Source: Lysinibacillus sp. FSL W8-0992 (lineage in GTDB: Bacteria > Bacillota > Bacilli > Bacillales_A > Planococcaceae). From it: a DNA stretch of 64,000 nucleotides. Location of the stretch: positions 1,736,001 through 1,800,000 of the forward strand of contig NZ_JBBOZQ010000001.1 in the NCBI RefSeq assembly GCF_038008685.1, read 5' to 3'. Below the pieces are notes generated by a model that worked only from the letters and a program-made list of their open reading frames with translations, was not told where the DNA came from and searched no databases. The position numbers were made by a program, and so were the translations under genes. Position 1 is the first letter of the stretch, and the number at the start of each line of letters is the position of its first letter. This document shows positions 52,978 through 61,990 of the stretch, piece after piece.

Positions 52978-53410
52978 TAATATTCAAAATGCTATATCCG
53001 TTAAGCTTCATCAAGCGTTTGGAGCAGCTTACAAAAAATATATCGATGAAGTACCGCAGGGGTTTAAGACTCCTGCTTTTTTAATTCAATTTTTGAACTT
53101 AGAGCACGTTAGACAAATCGGTGGGCGATGGAAGGTAACGACACTATTTAACGTACAGTATTTTCCTAAAAACGGCATATCTGAGGCTTCAAACATGACA
53201 TTGAAGGTACAACAAGCATTAAAAGAAATAAATCTGTTAAATGGCTCATTGATGCTAGGTACTGGCGCTAACAGCGAGGTAGTAGATGGCATCGGACATA
53301 ATTTCATTCGTTTCAATTTCTTCTTGCAAGAAGTAGAAGAGAGGATTTTCATGGGCTCATTAGAACAATACATCAACAAGCAAAGGGTGATTCCTAGTGG
53401 GGAAAACTAA
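52967..53410 (+). CDS. Tail terminator-like protein (XkdJ/YqbJ-like)
   Basis: A 147-residue protein in the XkdJ/YqbJ position; KTPAFLIQFL and FNVQYFPKN fit minor capsid/tail terminator proteins. AGGAGG ribosome site lies in the previous gene. Confidence 0.72.
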   Translation: MEINNIQNAISVKLHQAFGAAYKKYIDEVPQGFKTPAFLIQFLNLEHVRQIGGRWKVTTLFNVQYFPKNGISEASNMTLKVQQALKEINLLNGSLMLGTGANSEVVDGIGHNFIRFNFFLQEVEERIFMGSLEQYINKQRVIPSGEN

Positions 53411-53624
53411 CGATATTTTAGATAAAGTTGAGCCGGTGACAAGTGAAGCTGTACGTGACGTTGTAACGTCCAGCCTTCCAAAATTCACAAAGGTCCAACT
53501 AGTTCAAAGTAAAAAATATGTCCATCGTCGCGATGCTTTAAGTGCGTTGCTAGAGGACAACAAAACATACTCATTCACAGAAGTGGATGAGATTCTAAAA
53601 AAGTTTGAAGGAGGGAAAGCTTAA
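53397..53624 (+). CDS. YqzN/YkzM-like small protein
   Basis: A 75-residue protein with the FTKVQLVQSKKYVHRRDALSALL pattern of YqzN/YkzM proteins, which sit just before the sheath gene in skin and PBSX. GTG start. Function unknown. Confidence 0.75.
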   Translation: MGKTNDILDKVEPVTSEAVRDVVTSSLPKFTKVQLVQSKKYVHRRDALSALLEDNKTYSFTEVDEILKKFEGGKA

Positions 53625-54952
53625 TGGCATTAGGTGGGGGGTTTTGGTTAACGCAAAATAAAGTCTTACCTGGTACGTATCACAATTTTATTAGTAAACC
53701 ACGTGCGTTTCTAAATTTATCTGATCGTGGTTATGCAGCATTGCCCATAGCTCTAGATTGGGGAGTGGATGATGCAGTAATGACCGTATCGAAAGAGGAT
53801 TTGCAAAAAGACTCACTGAAAATTTTCGGTTATGAATACACACATCCAAAGTTAAAAGGTATTCGAGATTTATTTAAAGGTGCTCTTACAGTATTCTTTA
53901 GCAAATTGAATCTAGGCGGAGCCAAGGCTACAAATGAATTTGCTACAGCTAAATACAAAGGAATACGAGGTAATGATATTACTATCGTTATTCAATCTAA
54001 TGTAGATGAACCATCAAAATGGGACGTAAAAACACTTATTGCAGGCACATTAATTGATGAACAGAATGCTATTTCAACTGCTGCTGATTTAAAACTAAAT
54101 GATTTTGTTGATTTCAAAAAAGATGCAACATTAGCTGCAACTGCAGGTACACCATTAGCGGGCGGTAATAATGGAGCAACAGCATTAACAGCAGGTACCC
54201 CTCATCAATTGGCTTTAGATGAATTAGAGGCATATGGATTTAATACGTTGGGCTGTTTATCAGAGGAACCCATTATTAAATCGTTATATATGGAATACAC
54301 AAAACGTATTCGTGATGAGGTAGGCGGTAAATTTCAACTAATTGGTCATAAGTTAGGGAAGGCTGATCATGAAGGTATCATTGATGTTCAAAATGATGCA
54401 ATTGGAGATGACGAGGAAGTCTTCGGCGCTGTTTTTTGGGTTACAGGCGTACAAGCTGGTGTAGCCGTTAATCAATCCAATACAAACCGTACTTACGATG
54501 GTGAACATAAACTCGATATGTCTGAAACTAAAACGCAACCTCAATTAACAATATTATTGAACTCAGGTAAATACGTGTTCCATCGTGTAGGTGATGATTT
54601 CAATGTGTTAGAAGATGTTAATACATTTACATCGTTCAGAGTTGATAAAAACGAAGATTTTTCATTCAACCAGACAATACGTGTTCTTGATCAATTAGCA
54701 ATCGATACAGCGCATTTATTTAATACGCGTTACTTAGGGAAAGTTCCGAACGATGATGATGGCCGTATTTCTCTGTGGAATGATATTGGTAAACATCGTG
54801 GTGAAATGCAGCGTATTCGAGCTATCCAAAACTACGATAAAGATAAGCTATTTGTAGGTCAAGGCGAATCAAAAAGAGCTGTAGTTATACAAGAAGAAGT
54901 AATCAATACATTAACGATGTCACAGCTTTATGTGACAACGACAGTAGCATAA
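53624..54952 (+). CDS. xkdK: Tail sheath protein (XkdK/YqbK-like)
   Basis: A 442-residue contractile sheath protein. PGTYHNFISKPRA start, VLDQLAIDTAHLFNTRY and C-terminal VVIQEEVINTLTMSQLYVTTTV are typical. Shows a myovirus-type contractile tail. Start overlaps the previous stop (TAATG). Confidence 0.92.
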   Translation: MALGGGFWLTQNKVLPGTYHNFISKPRAFLNLSDRGYAALPIALDWGVDDAVMTVSKEDLQKDSLKIFGYEYTHPKLKGIRDLFKGALTVFFSKLNLGGAKATNEFATAKYKGIRGNDITIVIQSNVDEPSKWDVKTLIAGTLIDEQNAISTAADLKLNDFVDFKKDATLAATAGTPLAGGNNGATALTAGTPHQLALDELEAYGFNTLGCLSEEPIIKSLYMEYTKRIRDEVGGKFQLIGHKLGKADHEGIIDVQNDAIGDDEEVFGAVFWVTGVQAGVAVNQSNTNRTYDGEHKLDMSETKTQPQLTILLNSGKYVFHRVGDDFNVLEDVNTFTSFRVDKNEDFSFNQTIRVLDQLAIDTAHLFNTRYLGKVPNDDDGRISLWNDIGKHRGEMQRIRAIQNYDKDKLFVGQGESKRAVVIQEEVINTLTMSQLYVTTTVA

Positions 54953-54966
54953 GGGAGGGCATACAA

Positions 54967-55548
54967 TTGAAAGAAATTATAACTTCAGGACAGGCAATTG
55001 CTGCTGATTTACTGCAAGATTTTTTGCAAACTGCTAAGAAACCAAAAATTATTGTGCCACTAGATTTGCAGTATTTTGCTGATGCTAACATGCATGCTCG
55101 TGATGCTATTCATGGTGCTCAAGGGGTAGCATGGGTGACAATTGATGGGAATCGTTATAAATTTGCTCAATTGATCAATATAGAGGCTAGAGCAGACAAA
55201 ACGAAAACTCAAATTCCCATTATGGGGCAAGTGGCAAAGGGAAATAAGGCTACTGGTATTGAATATACAGGGAGTGCAACATTTTATTTCAACACATCGA
55301 TCTTTAGAAAAATGCTTAAACACTATCAAGATACTGGAGAAGATACTTATTTTGATATTCAAGTGACAAATGAAGATGGTTCCTCTCAAGCTGGACGACA
55401 AACAACAATTTTGATTGATTGTAATGTAGATGGTGGTATTGTTGCATCATTGGATGCTGATGCAGAATATTTAGAGGATTCATTTGACTTCACTTTCGAA
55501 CGATTCGAAATGCCACAGGAGTTTACTATGTTACCAGAAATGCTTTAA
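54967..55548 (+). CDS. xkdM: Tail tube protein with N-terminal extension (XkdM/YqbM-like)
   Basis: A 193-residue protein whose residues 42-193 match XkdM-type tail tube (GAQGVAWVTIDG, IEARADKTKTQIPIMG, DFTFERFEMP). TTG 54967 follows GGGAGGG; the internal ATG 55090, which would give normal length, lacks a ribosome site. The extra 41 residues contain LDLQYFADA, like the LNLQFFA leader seen on many Gram-positive phage structural proteins. Confidence 0.85.
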   Translation: MKEIITSGQAIAADLLQDFLQTAKKPKIIVPLDLQYFADANMHARDAIHGAQGVAWVTIDGNRYKFAQLINIEARADKTKTQIPIMGQVAKGNKATGIEYTGSATFYFNTSIFRKMLKHYQDTGEDTYFDIQVTNEDGSSQAGRQTTILIDCNVDGGIVASLDADAEYLEDSFDFTFERFEMPQEFTMLPEML

Positions 55549-55552
55549 GAAT

Positions 55553-55579
55553 AGGGCTCACAATGTGGGCTCTTTGTAA
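55553..55579 (+). terminator. Weak hairpin after the tail tube gene
   Basis: GGGCTCACA pairs with TGTGGGCTC using G-U pairs, then CTTTGTAATTTT. Possibly a partial terminator that lowers expression after abundant structural genes. Confidence 0.45.
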
Positions 55580-55613
55580 TTTTAAAAAACAAAAAAGGAT
55601 AAGGTGATTATAC

Positions 55614-56048
55614 ATGTCAAATTTAACTGCTTTTTTCGCACATAACAAAAAACAAAATGAAAATATTAAGCGCGCTATTTCAAAGAAATTCCTAGATGAG
55701 CAAGGTAATCCTATTGAATGGGAATTTGCACCTGTCTCTCCAGAACGTGATACAGAATTAAAATCTGAATCAACAAAACGTTCTATGATTACACAAGGAA
55801 AGCGTAAAGGACAATTTAATACTGATTTTGATCATTTTAAATATCAACGTTTGCTAACGGTGGAATCAATTGTTTATCCAAATTTGAAGGATAAAGAGTT
55901 ACAGGATTCATATAAAGTAAAGGGTGACGATGCTTTACTAGGAAAAATGCTAACAATTGGTGAAATGGCAGATGCCTCAGCAGCTGCACAAGAAGTCAAT
56001 GGATATGAGGCAGAACTTGAGGACTTGGTGGAAGAAGTAAAAAACTAA
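55614..56048 (+). CDS. xkdN: Tail assembly chaperone, short form (XkdN/YqbN-like)
   Basis: A 144-residue XkdN/YqbN-like chaperone between tube and tape measure. It ends GAA-GTA-AAA-AAC-TAA, so the slippery heptamer A-AAA-AAC sits right on the stop. Ribosomes slipping -1 would add 65 residues encoded at 56045-56242. This G/GT arrangement is conserved in tailed phages. Confidence 0.88.
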   Translation: MSNLTAFFAHNKKQNENIKRAISKKFLDEQGNPIEWEFAPVSPERDTELKSESTKRSMITQGKRKGQFNTDFDHFKYQRLLTVESIVYPNLKDKELQDSYKVKGDDALLGKMLTIGEMADASAAAQEVNGYEAELEDLVEEVKN

Positions 56049-56242
56049 TCGAGGACGGTGATGGTGACGCTAATATAATGCACTGGTGGATACAAAAACA
56101 GCGTCGTTTGCCGTCAGAGTATATGACATTACCTCTTTTTGATAAAGCGTGTATTATCGCTTCTGTCCAAGTCAAAATTGAAGAAGATAAAAAGCAAGAA
56201 CGTGAGGCGAAACGAGGAGGAAAAGGTAAGCGAAAAAGGTAA
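56045..56242 (+). CDS. Tail chaperone GT extension made by -1 frameshift
   Basis: The -1 frame after A-AAA-AAC (56039-56045) is open for 65 codons to TAA 56240-56242 (LIEDGDGDANIMHWW..., basic end GKGKRKR). It has no ribosome site of its own. The fused protein would be 209 residues. Upstream GGTGG about nine bases before the site may stimulate slipping. Confidence 0.82.
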   Translation, partial: LIEDGDGDANIMHWWIQKQRRLPSEYMTLPLFDKACIIASVQVKIEEDKKQEREAKRGGKGKRKR

Positions 56243-56312
56243 GAATATGAAAAAACATTAGAATTCCCTCTATTATCCATGTATATTGGTTATATACATA
56301 AGGAGGGCGAAT

Positions 56313-57284
56313 ATGGCTAAAAATCAAGTAATAGCAGGTGATTATCAGCAAAAAAGAGTAATTGGAGCTAATGGAGTAATTGGTATCCTTTTAGGGTTTG
56401 GGAAAATTGTGAATTTAGACCAAACAACAGTAGAAAGTTATGAACATAAGTCGGAAGATCATAAAAAAGGTACACATGTTGTTTCTATTGAATTTAAAGA
56501 TGGTAAAAAAAGTTTGGTGGAAATAGATGGAAATGTATATAAAGCATTACTTCAGGCAATGTTTAAAACATCAACTTCTTCTGCCCCAGGGCAAGGTACT
56601 ATAAACAGCAGTGTTCCAACTAACAATAAAGGCTGTCGAAAAGGTTGTTTAATTTTCATAGTGGCAGCAATTGTTGTTATCATAGGAACAATAATACTAG
56701 TTAGTAATATGGCGAAAAATCCAGAGAAATATAATACCGCCCCTAAAGATAAGATTACTAGAGAGTTAAATATTACGTCTGAACAGGGAGGGGTCGTTAT
56801 CAAAACACTAGCGTCAGTTGGAATAAATGAGGATGTTACTATCAAACATGACGAGGTTTTAGATAACGCCCATTTTGAAGGTGAAAAAGGCTATAGACTA
56901 TCTAATCGAGATGCATCAAATATTATTTTATACATGAATACAGACGGATCTATCTATAATATTAGATATGGTGATAATGATCTGTATACAAAAGATAAAG
57001 TTATCTCAAAATTAAATGAGTATATTGTGACATCAATGGAAAAGGCTCAATTACAAACTAGATGTGAAAAAGCCTTGAAATCTATTTTAAAAGCACCTTC
57101 AACAGCCAAATTTGCAGGGGGTTCAGATTGGAAAATTTGGAAGGAAAATGGTCAAACAGTTGTACAAAGTTATGTTGACTCTCAAAATGGGTTTGGAGCT
57201 ATGATTCGCTCTGAATTCCAGTTTATTATTGAAAATGATAATGTTGTTTCTTTGATCATGGATGGTAAAGAATATATGAAATAA
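56313..57284 (+). CDS. Membrane cargo protein of unknown function inside the tail operon
   Basis: A 323-residue protein: an N-terminal cytoplasmic domain (1-95; VSIEFKDGKKSLVEIDGNVYKALLQ) of a kind seen on various Firmicutes membrane proteins, one membrane helix (about 122-142, after CRKGC), and an extracytoplasmic C-terminal region with SILKAPSTAKFAG. No phage structural family. It splits the conserved chaperone-tape measure pair, has AAGGAGGG before ATG 56313 and a strong terminator after. Probably a moron gene altering the host lysogen. Confidence 0.7.
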   Translation: MAKNQVIAGDYQQKRVIGANGVIGILLGFGKIVNLDQTTVESYEHKSEDHKKGTHVVSIEFKDGKKSLVEIDGNVYKALLQAMFKTSTSSAPGQGTINSSVPTNNKGCRKGCLIFIVAAIVVIIGTIILVSNMAKNPEKYNTAPKDKITRELNITSEQGGVVIKTLASVGINEDVTIKHDEVLDNAHFEGEKGYRLSNRDASNIILYMNTDGSIYNIRYGDNDLYTKDKVISKLNEYIVTSMEKAQLQTRCEKALKSILKAPSTAKFAGGSDWKIWKENGQTVVQSYVDSQNGFGAMIRSEFQFIIENDNVVSLIMDGKEYMK

Positions 57285-57310
57285 AGCACCCTTTAGGGGT
57301 GCTTTATTTT
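57283..57310 (+). terminator. Terminator after the cargo gene
   Basis: AAAGCACCC, loop CTTTA, GGGGTGCTTT, then ATTTT. It overlaps the cargo gene stop and lies only 20 bases before the tape measure start, inside the tail operon. Confidence 0.85.
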
Positions 57311-57329
57311 GTCTAAAAGAGGTGAAATT

Positions 57330-59597
57330 ATGGCTACAATTCGTACTGCAATTCAAATCCAAGATCGTTTGAGTCAACCGATGAGAACCATGCACAGTGC
57401 AGTATCAATGATGGTCAATCAAATGGAGGCGATGCATACTGCTTCTGGAACTATGTTCGATACTTCTACAATAGCGTTAATGCGAAGAGAATTAGCTACT
57501 GCAGCGAGTTCTATGAATCAAATTCAAGAAGAAATTCGTTCTGCCGATAACGCACAAAGGGGTTTAAACAACCGAATACGTGATGGTACAGATAAAATGA
57601 ATGGATTACTCAAGAAAGTAGGTGCTTTAATTGGCGCCTATTTAACTTTGCAAGGTTTAGGTAAAGTAATTGAGATTTCGGACGAATTAACTAATACTAA
57701 AGCTCGTGTACAACTACTGGTAGAAGATATGCCTGTAATCCCGAATCAACTGGCTAAAGTTGATTTCGGACTTGGTGATATGAGTGACGTAGAACTTGCG
57801 CAACAACTTATACATGACGCTGCCCAACGTTCGTATTCATCATTTAAAGATACTGCTGATATGGTTGCAAGGATTGGTACTAATGCTCGTGATGCATTTG
57901 GAAATGTAGGTGAAGTGGTTGCATTTACAGAGCTTGTACAAAAACAATTCGGTATCGCTGGAGCAAGTGCTGTAGAAGCAAGTAATGCTACCATTCAATT
58001 GTCACAAGCGTTGGCATCAGGTGTCTTACGTGGTGACGAACTTAATTCTATTTTTGAACAAGCACCAAACCTTATCTCAACAATTGCTGATTATATGGGT
58101 GAGCCATTAGGTAAGATTCGTGAATTAGCAGCAGATGGTAAGATTACTGCGAGTATTGTAAAAAACTCAATGTTTGCGGCAACGGACGAAATAAATAAAA
58201 AGTTTGATAGTATGCCAGTTACATGGTCTCAAATGTGGACTTTTTTCAAAAATGAAGCCTTACGAGCATTCGGACCAGTGTTACAAAAAATAAATGAAGT
58301 TGCAAATAGTGAGCGATTTAAGGAGTTTGTTGCTAGTGCAACACAAGCTATATACACGATTGCAGATGCAATAAATATTTCTTTAGCCGCTATGTCAATT
58401 GTAGGTAGTTTTGTTTACGATAACTGGTCATTTATTGCTCCAGTGATTGGAGGAGTGACAGCTGCACTTATTATCAACGCAGCCGCATGGGCGTGGACTA
58501 ATAGAGAAATAGCAATTAATGCATTGATGACTCTAACGGCCGGAATACGTAATTTGTGGTATGTTGCAACAACTGTTTTATCGACTTGGGTAACATATGG
58601 TTTCGCTGCTGCTATGGCTGCTTTGAGTCTCGCAATAGCAGCAAATCCAATCGGATGGTTAATTGGTGCTATTGTTGTTTTAATTAGTTTGTTTTATCTT
58701 GCTGTTGCTGTAATTAATCATTTCGCAGGTACATCAATTAGCGCAACAGGAATTATCGCGGGTGTATTTACGGTTCTAGGAACACATGTTTACAACATCG
58801 TTGCTTTCTGGTGGAATATTTTTGCCTCGTTTTGGGAATTTTTCGCAAACATTTCTAAGGATAAGACGTATACAATTAAAAAATTATTTTACAATCTCGC
58901 TAGTAACGTTTTAGATCAAGCTATTGCTATGACCAGTGGTTGGGATAAATTTGCTACGAGCTTTGCCAATGCTATTATCGATGGCGTTAACCGTGCCATT
59001 GAAGCTTGGAATTGGTTCATTAGTATGTTACCAGATGGCCTCACTACAAAACTTGGTTGGGAACAAAAGAGTTCTTATAATCATAGAGAATCATTCACAA
59101 GTGACTTACAGGGTATCAAAGCAGGATTAAAAGATTGGGTCGGGGAAGTACCTGCCGATTATTGGGAAGCACCTAAGATGGAAATGAAGTCTTTAGGTAA
59201 TGCTTGGGACACGGGTTACAATTGGGGCGCCAATTTATTTAATACTGATGATGGTAAAGTCGGCAATTCAGATGCACTCATGAAGTCGATTAACGATGCC
59301 TTAGGTATTGGTGACAAACTCGATAAAGGCAATGATGCAGGAAAGAAAACGGCCGACAATACAAAGAAAGCAGCTGATGGCATAAAGATGCTTAATGAGG
59401 ATTTAAAGTATCTTCGTGACATTGCTGAACGTGAGGCAATCAACCGATATACTACGGCAGAAATCACAGTCGATATGAAAAATGAAAATCACATCAATAG
59501 TGAAATGGACATTGATGGTGTTATTGATAAATTCGGTGAAAAAGTAGAAGAAACAGTTGCTATGTTAGCAGAAGGAGGTCCGACAGATAATGTATAA
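57330..59597 (+). CDS. Tail tape measure protein
   Basis: A 755-residue tape measure: helical N-terminal part, conserved domain (SGVLRGDELNSIFEQAPNLISTIADYMG, about 230-270), and a hydrophobic middle (about 350-510). Its length sets tail length; short for the class. Start 57330 follows AAGAGGTGA; the seven codons before it lie in the terminator leader. Confidence 0.92.
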   Translation: MATIRTAIQIQDRLSQPMRTMHSAVSMMVNQMEAMHTASGTMFDTSTIALMRRELATAASSMNQIQEEIRSADNAQRGLNNRIRDGTDKMNGLLKKVGALIGAYLTLQGLGKVIEISDELTNTKARVQLLVEDMPVIPNQLAKVDFGLGDMSDVELAQQLIHDAAQRSYSSFKDTADMVARIGTNARDAFGNVGEVVAFTELVQKQFGIAGASAVEASNATIQLSQALASGVLRGDELNSIFEQAPNLISTIADYMGEPLGKIRELAADGKITASIVKNSMFAATDEINKKFDSMPVTWSQMWTFFKNEALRAFGPVLQKINEVANSERFKEFVASATQAIYTIADAINISLAAMSIVGSFVYDNWSFIAPVIGGVTAALIINAAAWAWTNREIAINALMTLTAGIRNLWYVATTVLSTWVTYGFAAAMAALSLAIAANPIGWLIGAIVVLISLFYLAVAVINHFAGTSISATGIIAGVFTVLGTHVYNIVAFWWNIFASFWEFFANISKDKTYTIKKLFYNLASNVLDQAIAMTSGWDKFATSFANAIIDGVNRAIEAWNWFISMLPDGLTTKLGWEQKSSYNHRESFTSDLQGIKAGLKDWVGEVPADYWEAPKMEMKSLGNAWDTGYNWGANLFNTDDGKVGNSDALMKSINDALGIGDKLDKGNDAGKKTADNTKKAADGIKMLNEDLKYLRDIAEREAINRYTTAEITVDMKNENHINSEMDIDGVIDKFGEKVEETVAMLAEGGPTDNV

Positions 59598-60270
59598 CTT
59601 TTTCGTAGATGGCGTACAGTTCCCTGTCGCTCCTTCTGAACTGACCACGAAAATTAATGGGCGTAATGAAACGATAGTGCTGATGAATGACGGTGAAGTA
59701 AATATCATAAAGAAAACAGGTTTAACGGATATTGAGTTTGAGGTATTGCTCCCAAACGTCAAATATCCGTTTTCTGTTTATCCCAATGGTTTTCAGCCAG
59801 CTACATTTTATCTCGATACACTCGAAAAATTAAAGGTATCTGACAAACCTTTTCAATTCATCGTTAACCGTATGATGCCGAATGGAAACCTACTCTTTGA
59901 CACGAACATGACCGTTTCTATTGAGGATTACGAAATTAAAGAATCCGCTGAAAATGGCTTTGACATCATAGTAAATATTCGTTTGAAACAATACAGAGCA
60001 TATGGGAATAAGAGACTTGTCACAAAGCCTTCTACTGCATCCAGTAACGCTTCAAGTACACCGACTACACAAAAGGCAGTTGTAGAACAAAAACGTCCAA
60101 CAACAGGCAAGGATACACCAAAAACACATACTGTCGTGAAGGGTGATACTTTATGGGCAATCGCTAAGAAGTATTTAGGTGATGGATCTAAATTCACTGA
60201 ACTTGCTAAACTTAATAACATTAGCAATCCAAATGAAATTAAAGTTGGGCAGGTGATAAAACTTGGCTAA
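59590..60270 (+). CDS. xkdP: LysM-containing baseplate protein (XkdP/YqbP-like)
   Basis: A 226-residue protein with an N-terminal baseplate domain, a Ser/Thr/Pro linker and a C-terminal LysM (about 176-226; HTVVKGDTLWAIAKKYLG) that binds peptidoglycan. Overlaps the tape measure by eight bases. Confidence 0.9.
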   Translation: MYNFFVDGVQFPVAPSELTTKINGRNETIVLMNDGEVNIIKKTGLTDIEFEVLLPNVKYPFSVYPNGFQPATFYLDTLEKLKVSDKPFQFIVNRMMPNGNLLFDTNMTVSIEDYEIKESAENGFDIIVNIRLKQYRAYGNKRLVTKPSTASSNASSTPTTQKAVVEQKRPTTGKDTPKTHTVVKGDTLWAIAKKYLGDGSKFTELAKLNNISNPNEIKVGQVIKLG

Positions 60271-61225
60271 GTCACAGCTATATATCATGAGTAAAGGTCG
60301 CATTTTCGAATGTGCTGTAGAAGAAGGTGTTGAGTGGGAAACGCATCGTAAGGGCTCACCAGGTAAGCTAACATTTAACATCATTAAAGATGAGGTGCTA
60401 GGATTCCATGAAGGTGACGCGGTTCGTTTTGATTATGATGGCCACAAGATATTTTTCGGCTTTGTTTTCACAAAAAAACGAAATAACAACCGTCTTATCA
60501 GCGTTACTTGCTATGACCAATTGCGTTATTTTAAAAACAAGGACACATACGTATACGCTAATAAAACTGCTGCTCAAGTGCTTCAAATGATTGCAGAAGA
60601 TTTCAAGCTTAAAACGGGCATCGTTGCTAATACGAAGCACGTTATTGCATCAAGGGTGGAGGATAACCAAGAGCTATTTACTATTATGGATAATGCCCTA
60701 TCTGAAACGACACTTAACACTGGTGATTTATATGTACTGTATGACGATTACGGCGCGTTAAAACTTCGTAATATTAAGATGCTTAAATCTGATTTACTCA
60801 TTGACGAAGAATCGGGAGAATCGTTTGAATACACAACCTCGATTGACGAAAACACGTACAACAAAATCAAGTTAGTACGAGAAAACAAAGAAACAGGTAA
60901 ACGGGAAATATACATCGCTCAAGATAGCTCCAAAATGAACGAATGGGGCATATTGCAAATGACAGATAAACTCGATGAAAAAGAAAACGGTAAAGCGAAA
61001 GCTGATGGAATGCTTGCTCTTTATAATCGTAAATCAAGAAAGTTACACATTAATAAAGTATTTGGTGATCCAACGGTACGTGGTGGCACTACATTAGGTG
61101 TTCAAATGTATTTAGGGGATTTAACGGTTGCTAATTTTATGTTGGTTGAAACGGTCAAGCACACTTTCAAAGAATCGGACCATCGTATGGACTTAAAACT
61201 GATTGGCGGTGATTTCGTTGCGTAG
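60263..61225 (+). CDS. xkdQ: Baseplate hub protein (XkdQ/YqbQ-like)
   Basis: A 320-residue hub/late-control D-like protein with the order and pattern of XkdQ (FFGFVFTKKRNNNRLISVTCYDQLRYFKNKDT). TTG start after AGGTGA inside xkdP. Confidence 0.88.
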   Translation: MAKSQLYIMSKGRIFECAVEEGVEWETHRKGSPGKLTFNIIKDEVLGFHEGDAVRFDYDGHKIFFGFVFTKKRNNNRLISVTCYDQLRYFKNKDTYVYANKTAAQVLQMIAEDFKLKTGIVANTKHVIASRVEDNQELFTIMDNALSETTLNTGDLYVLYDDYGALKLRNIKMLKSDLLIDEESGESFEYTTSIDENTYNKIKLVRENKETGKREIYIAQDSSKMNEWGILQMTDKLDEKENGKAKADGMLALYNRKSRKLHINKVFGDPTVRGGTTLGVQMYLGDLTVANFMLVETVKHTFKESDHRMDLKLIGGDFVA

Positions 61226-61586
61226 TATGGAAGATATTTTAATTGAGATTCAAAAGATGATTAAAGGAGTATTAAACGCTCAAAAGCTTTGTACTATTGT
61301 ATACGGTACTGTTGTTAGTGTAGAGCCATTAGAAGTGTATGTTGACCAAAAAATAACCCTTAAAAAAGAGCAATTAAAGCTTACTCGTGCAGTCATAGAT
61401 TATGAGGTAGACATGACAGTTGAACATGAAATAGAAGTTGGCAATGGCCCTGCTAGTCATACACACGAATACAAAGGACGCAAAAAGTTTAAAATTCATA
61501 ACGGTTTAGTTAATGGCGACAAAGTAACCATGATACGAGCACATGGTGGACAACAATACTTAATTATCGATAAAGAGGTGGTTTAA
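61218..61586 (+). CDS. DUF2577 baseplate protein (XkdR/YqbR-like)
   Basis: A 122-residue DUF2577 protein with a small OB-like region (VVSVEPLEVYVDQKITL) and HTHEYKGRKKF. TTG 61218 is six bases from GGTGA and is preferred over TTG 61203 or ATG 61227. Confidence 0.8.
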   Translation: MRSMEDILIEIQKMIKGVLNAQKLCTIVYGTVVSVEPLEVYVDQKITLKKEQLKLTRAVIDYEVDMTVEHEIEVGNGPASHTHEYKGRKKFKIHNGLVNGDKVTMIRAHGGQQYLIIDKEVV

Positions 61587-61990
61587 TGATTCCACAGGTT
61601 GAAAACGATGGTCTGACACTCGATTTTGAGGAAGTCATTGAGCCATCTAAGAACTATAAATTAATACATGACAAGAATCGCTGTGTTGGCTTTATTGATG
61701 AATTAGAAGCCATGAAACAGGCGATTTTTTTAATGCTTTCTGTTGAGCGTTACGATCACATTATCTATACATGGAATGCGGGGTTTGAATCAAAAGATTT
61801 ATTCGGCAAACCTACCTCTTATGTAGCAAGTGAAGTACCGCGACGTATACGAGAGTGTTTGCTACAAGATAACCGCATTAAAGAGGTGGATTCATTTGTA
61901 GTGACAACGAAGAAAAATAAAGTACATGTAGCCTACACAGCGCACACTATTTTTGGTGAGTTAACGCTTGAGAAAGAGGTGGAATACTAA
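61586..61990 (+). CDS. xkdS: DUF2634 baseplate protein (XkdS/YqbS-like)
   Basis: A 134-residue gp25-like/DUF2634 wedge protein: AIFLMLSVERYDHIIY and LFGKPTSYVASEVPRRI. One-base overlaps with both neighbours (TAATG). Confidence 0.88.
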   Translation: MIPQVENDGLTLDFEEVIEPSKNYKLIHDKNRCVGFIDELEAMKQAIFLMLSVERYDHIIYTWNAGFESKDLFGKPTSYVASEVPRRIRECLLQDNRIKEVDSFVVTTKKNKVHVAYTAHTIFGELTLEKEVEY

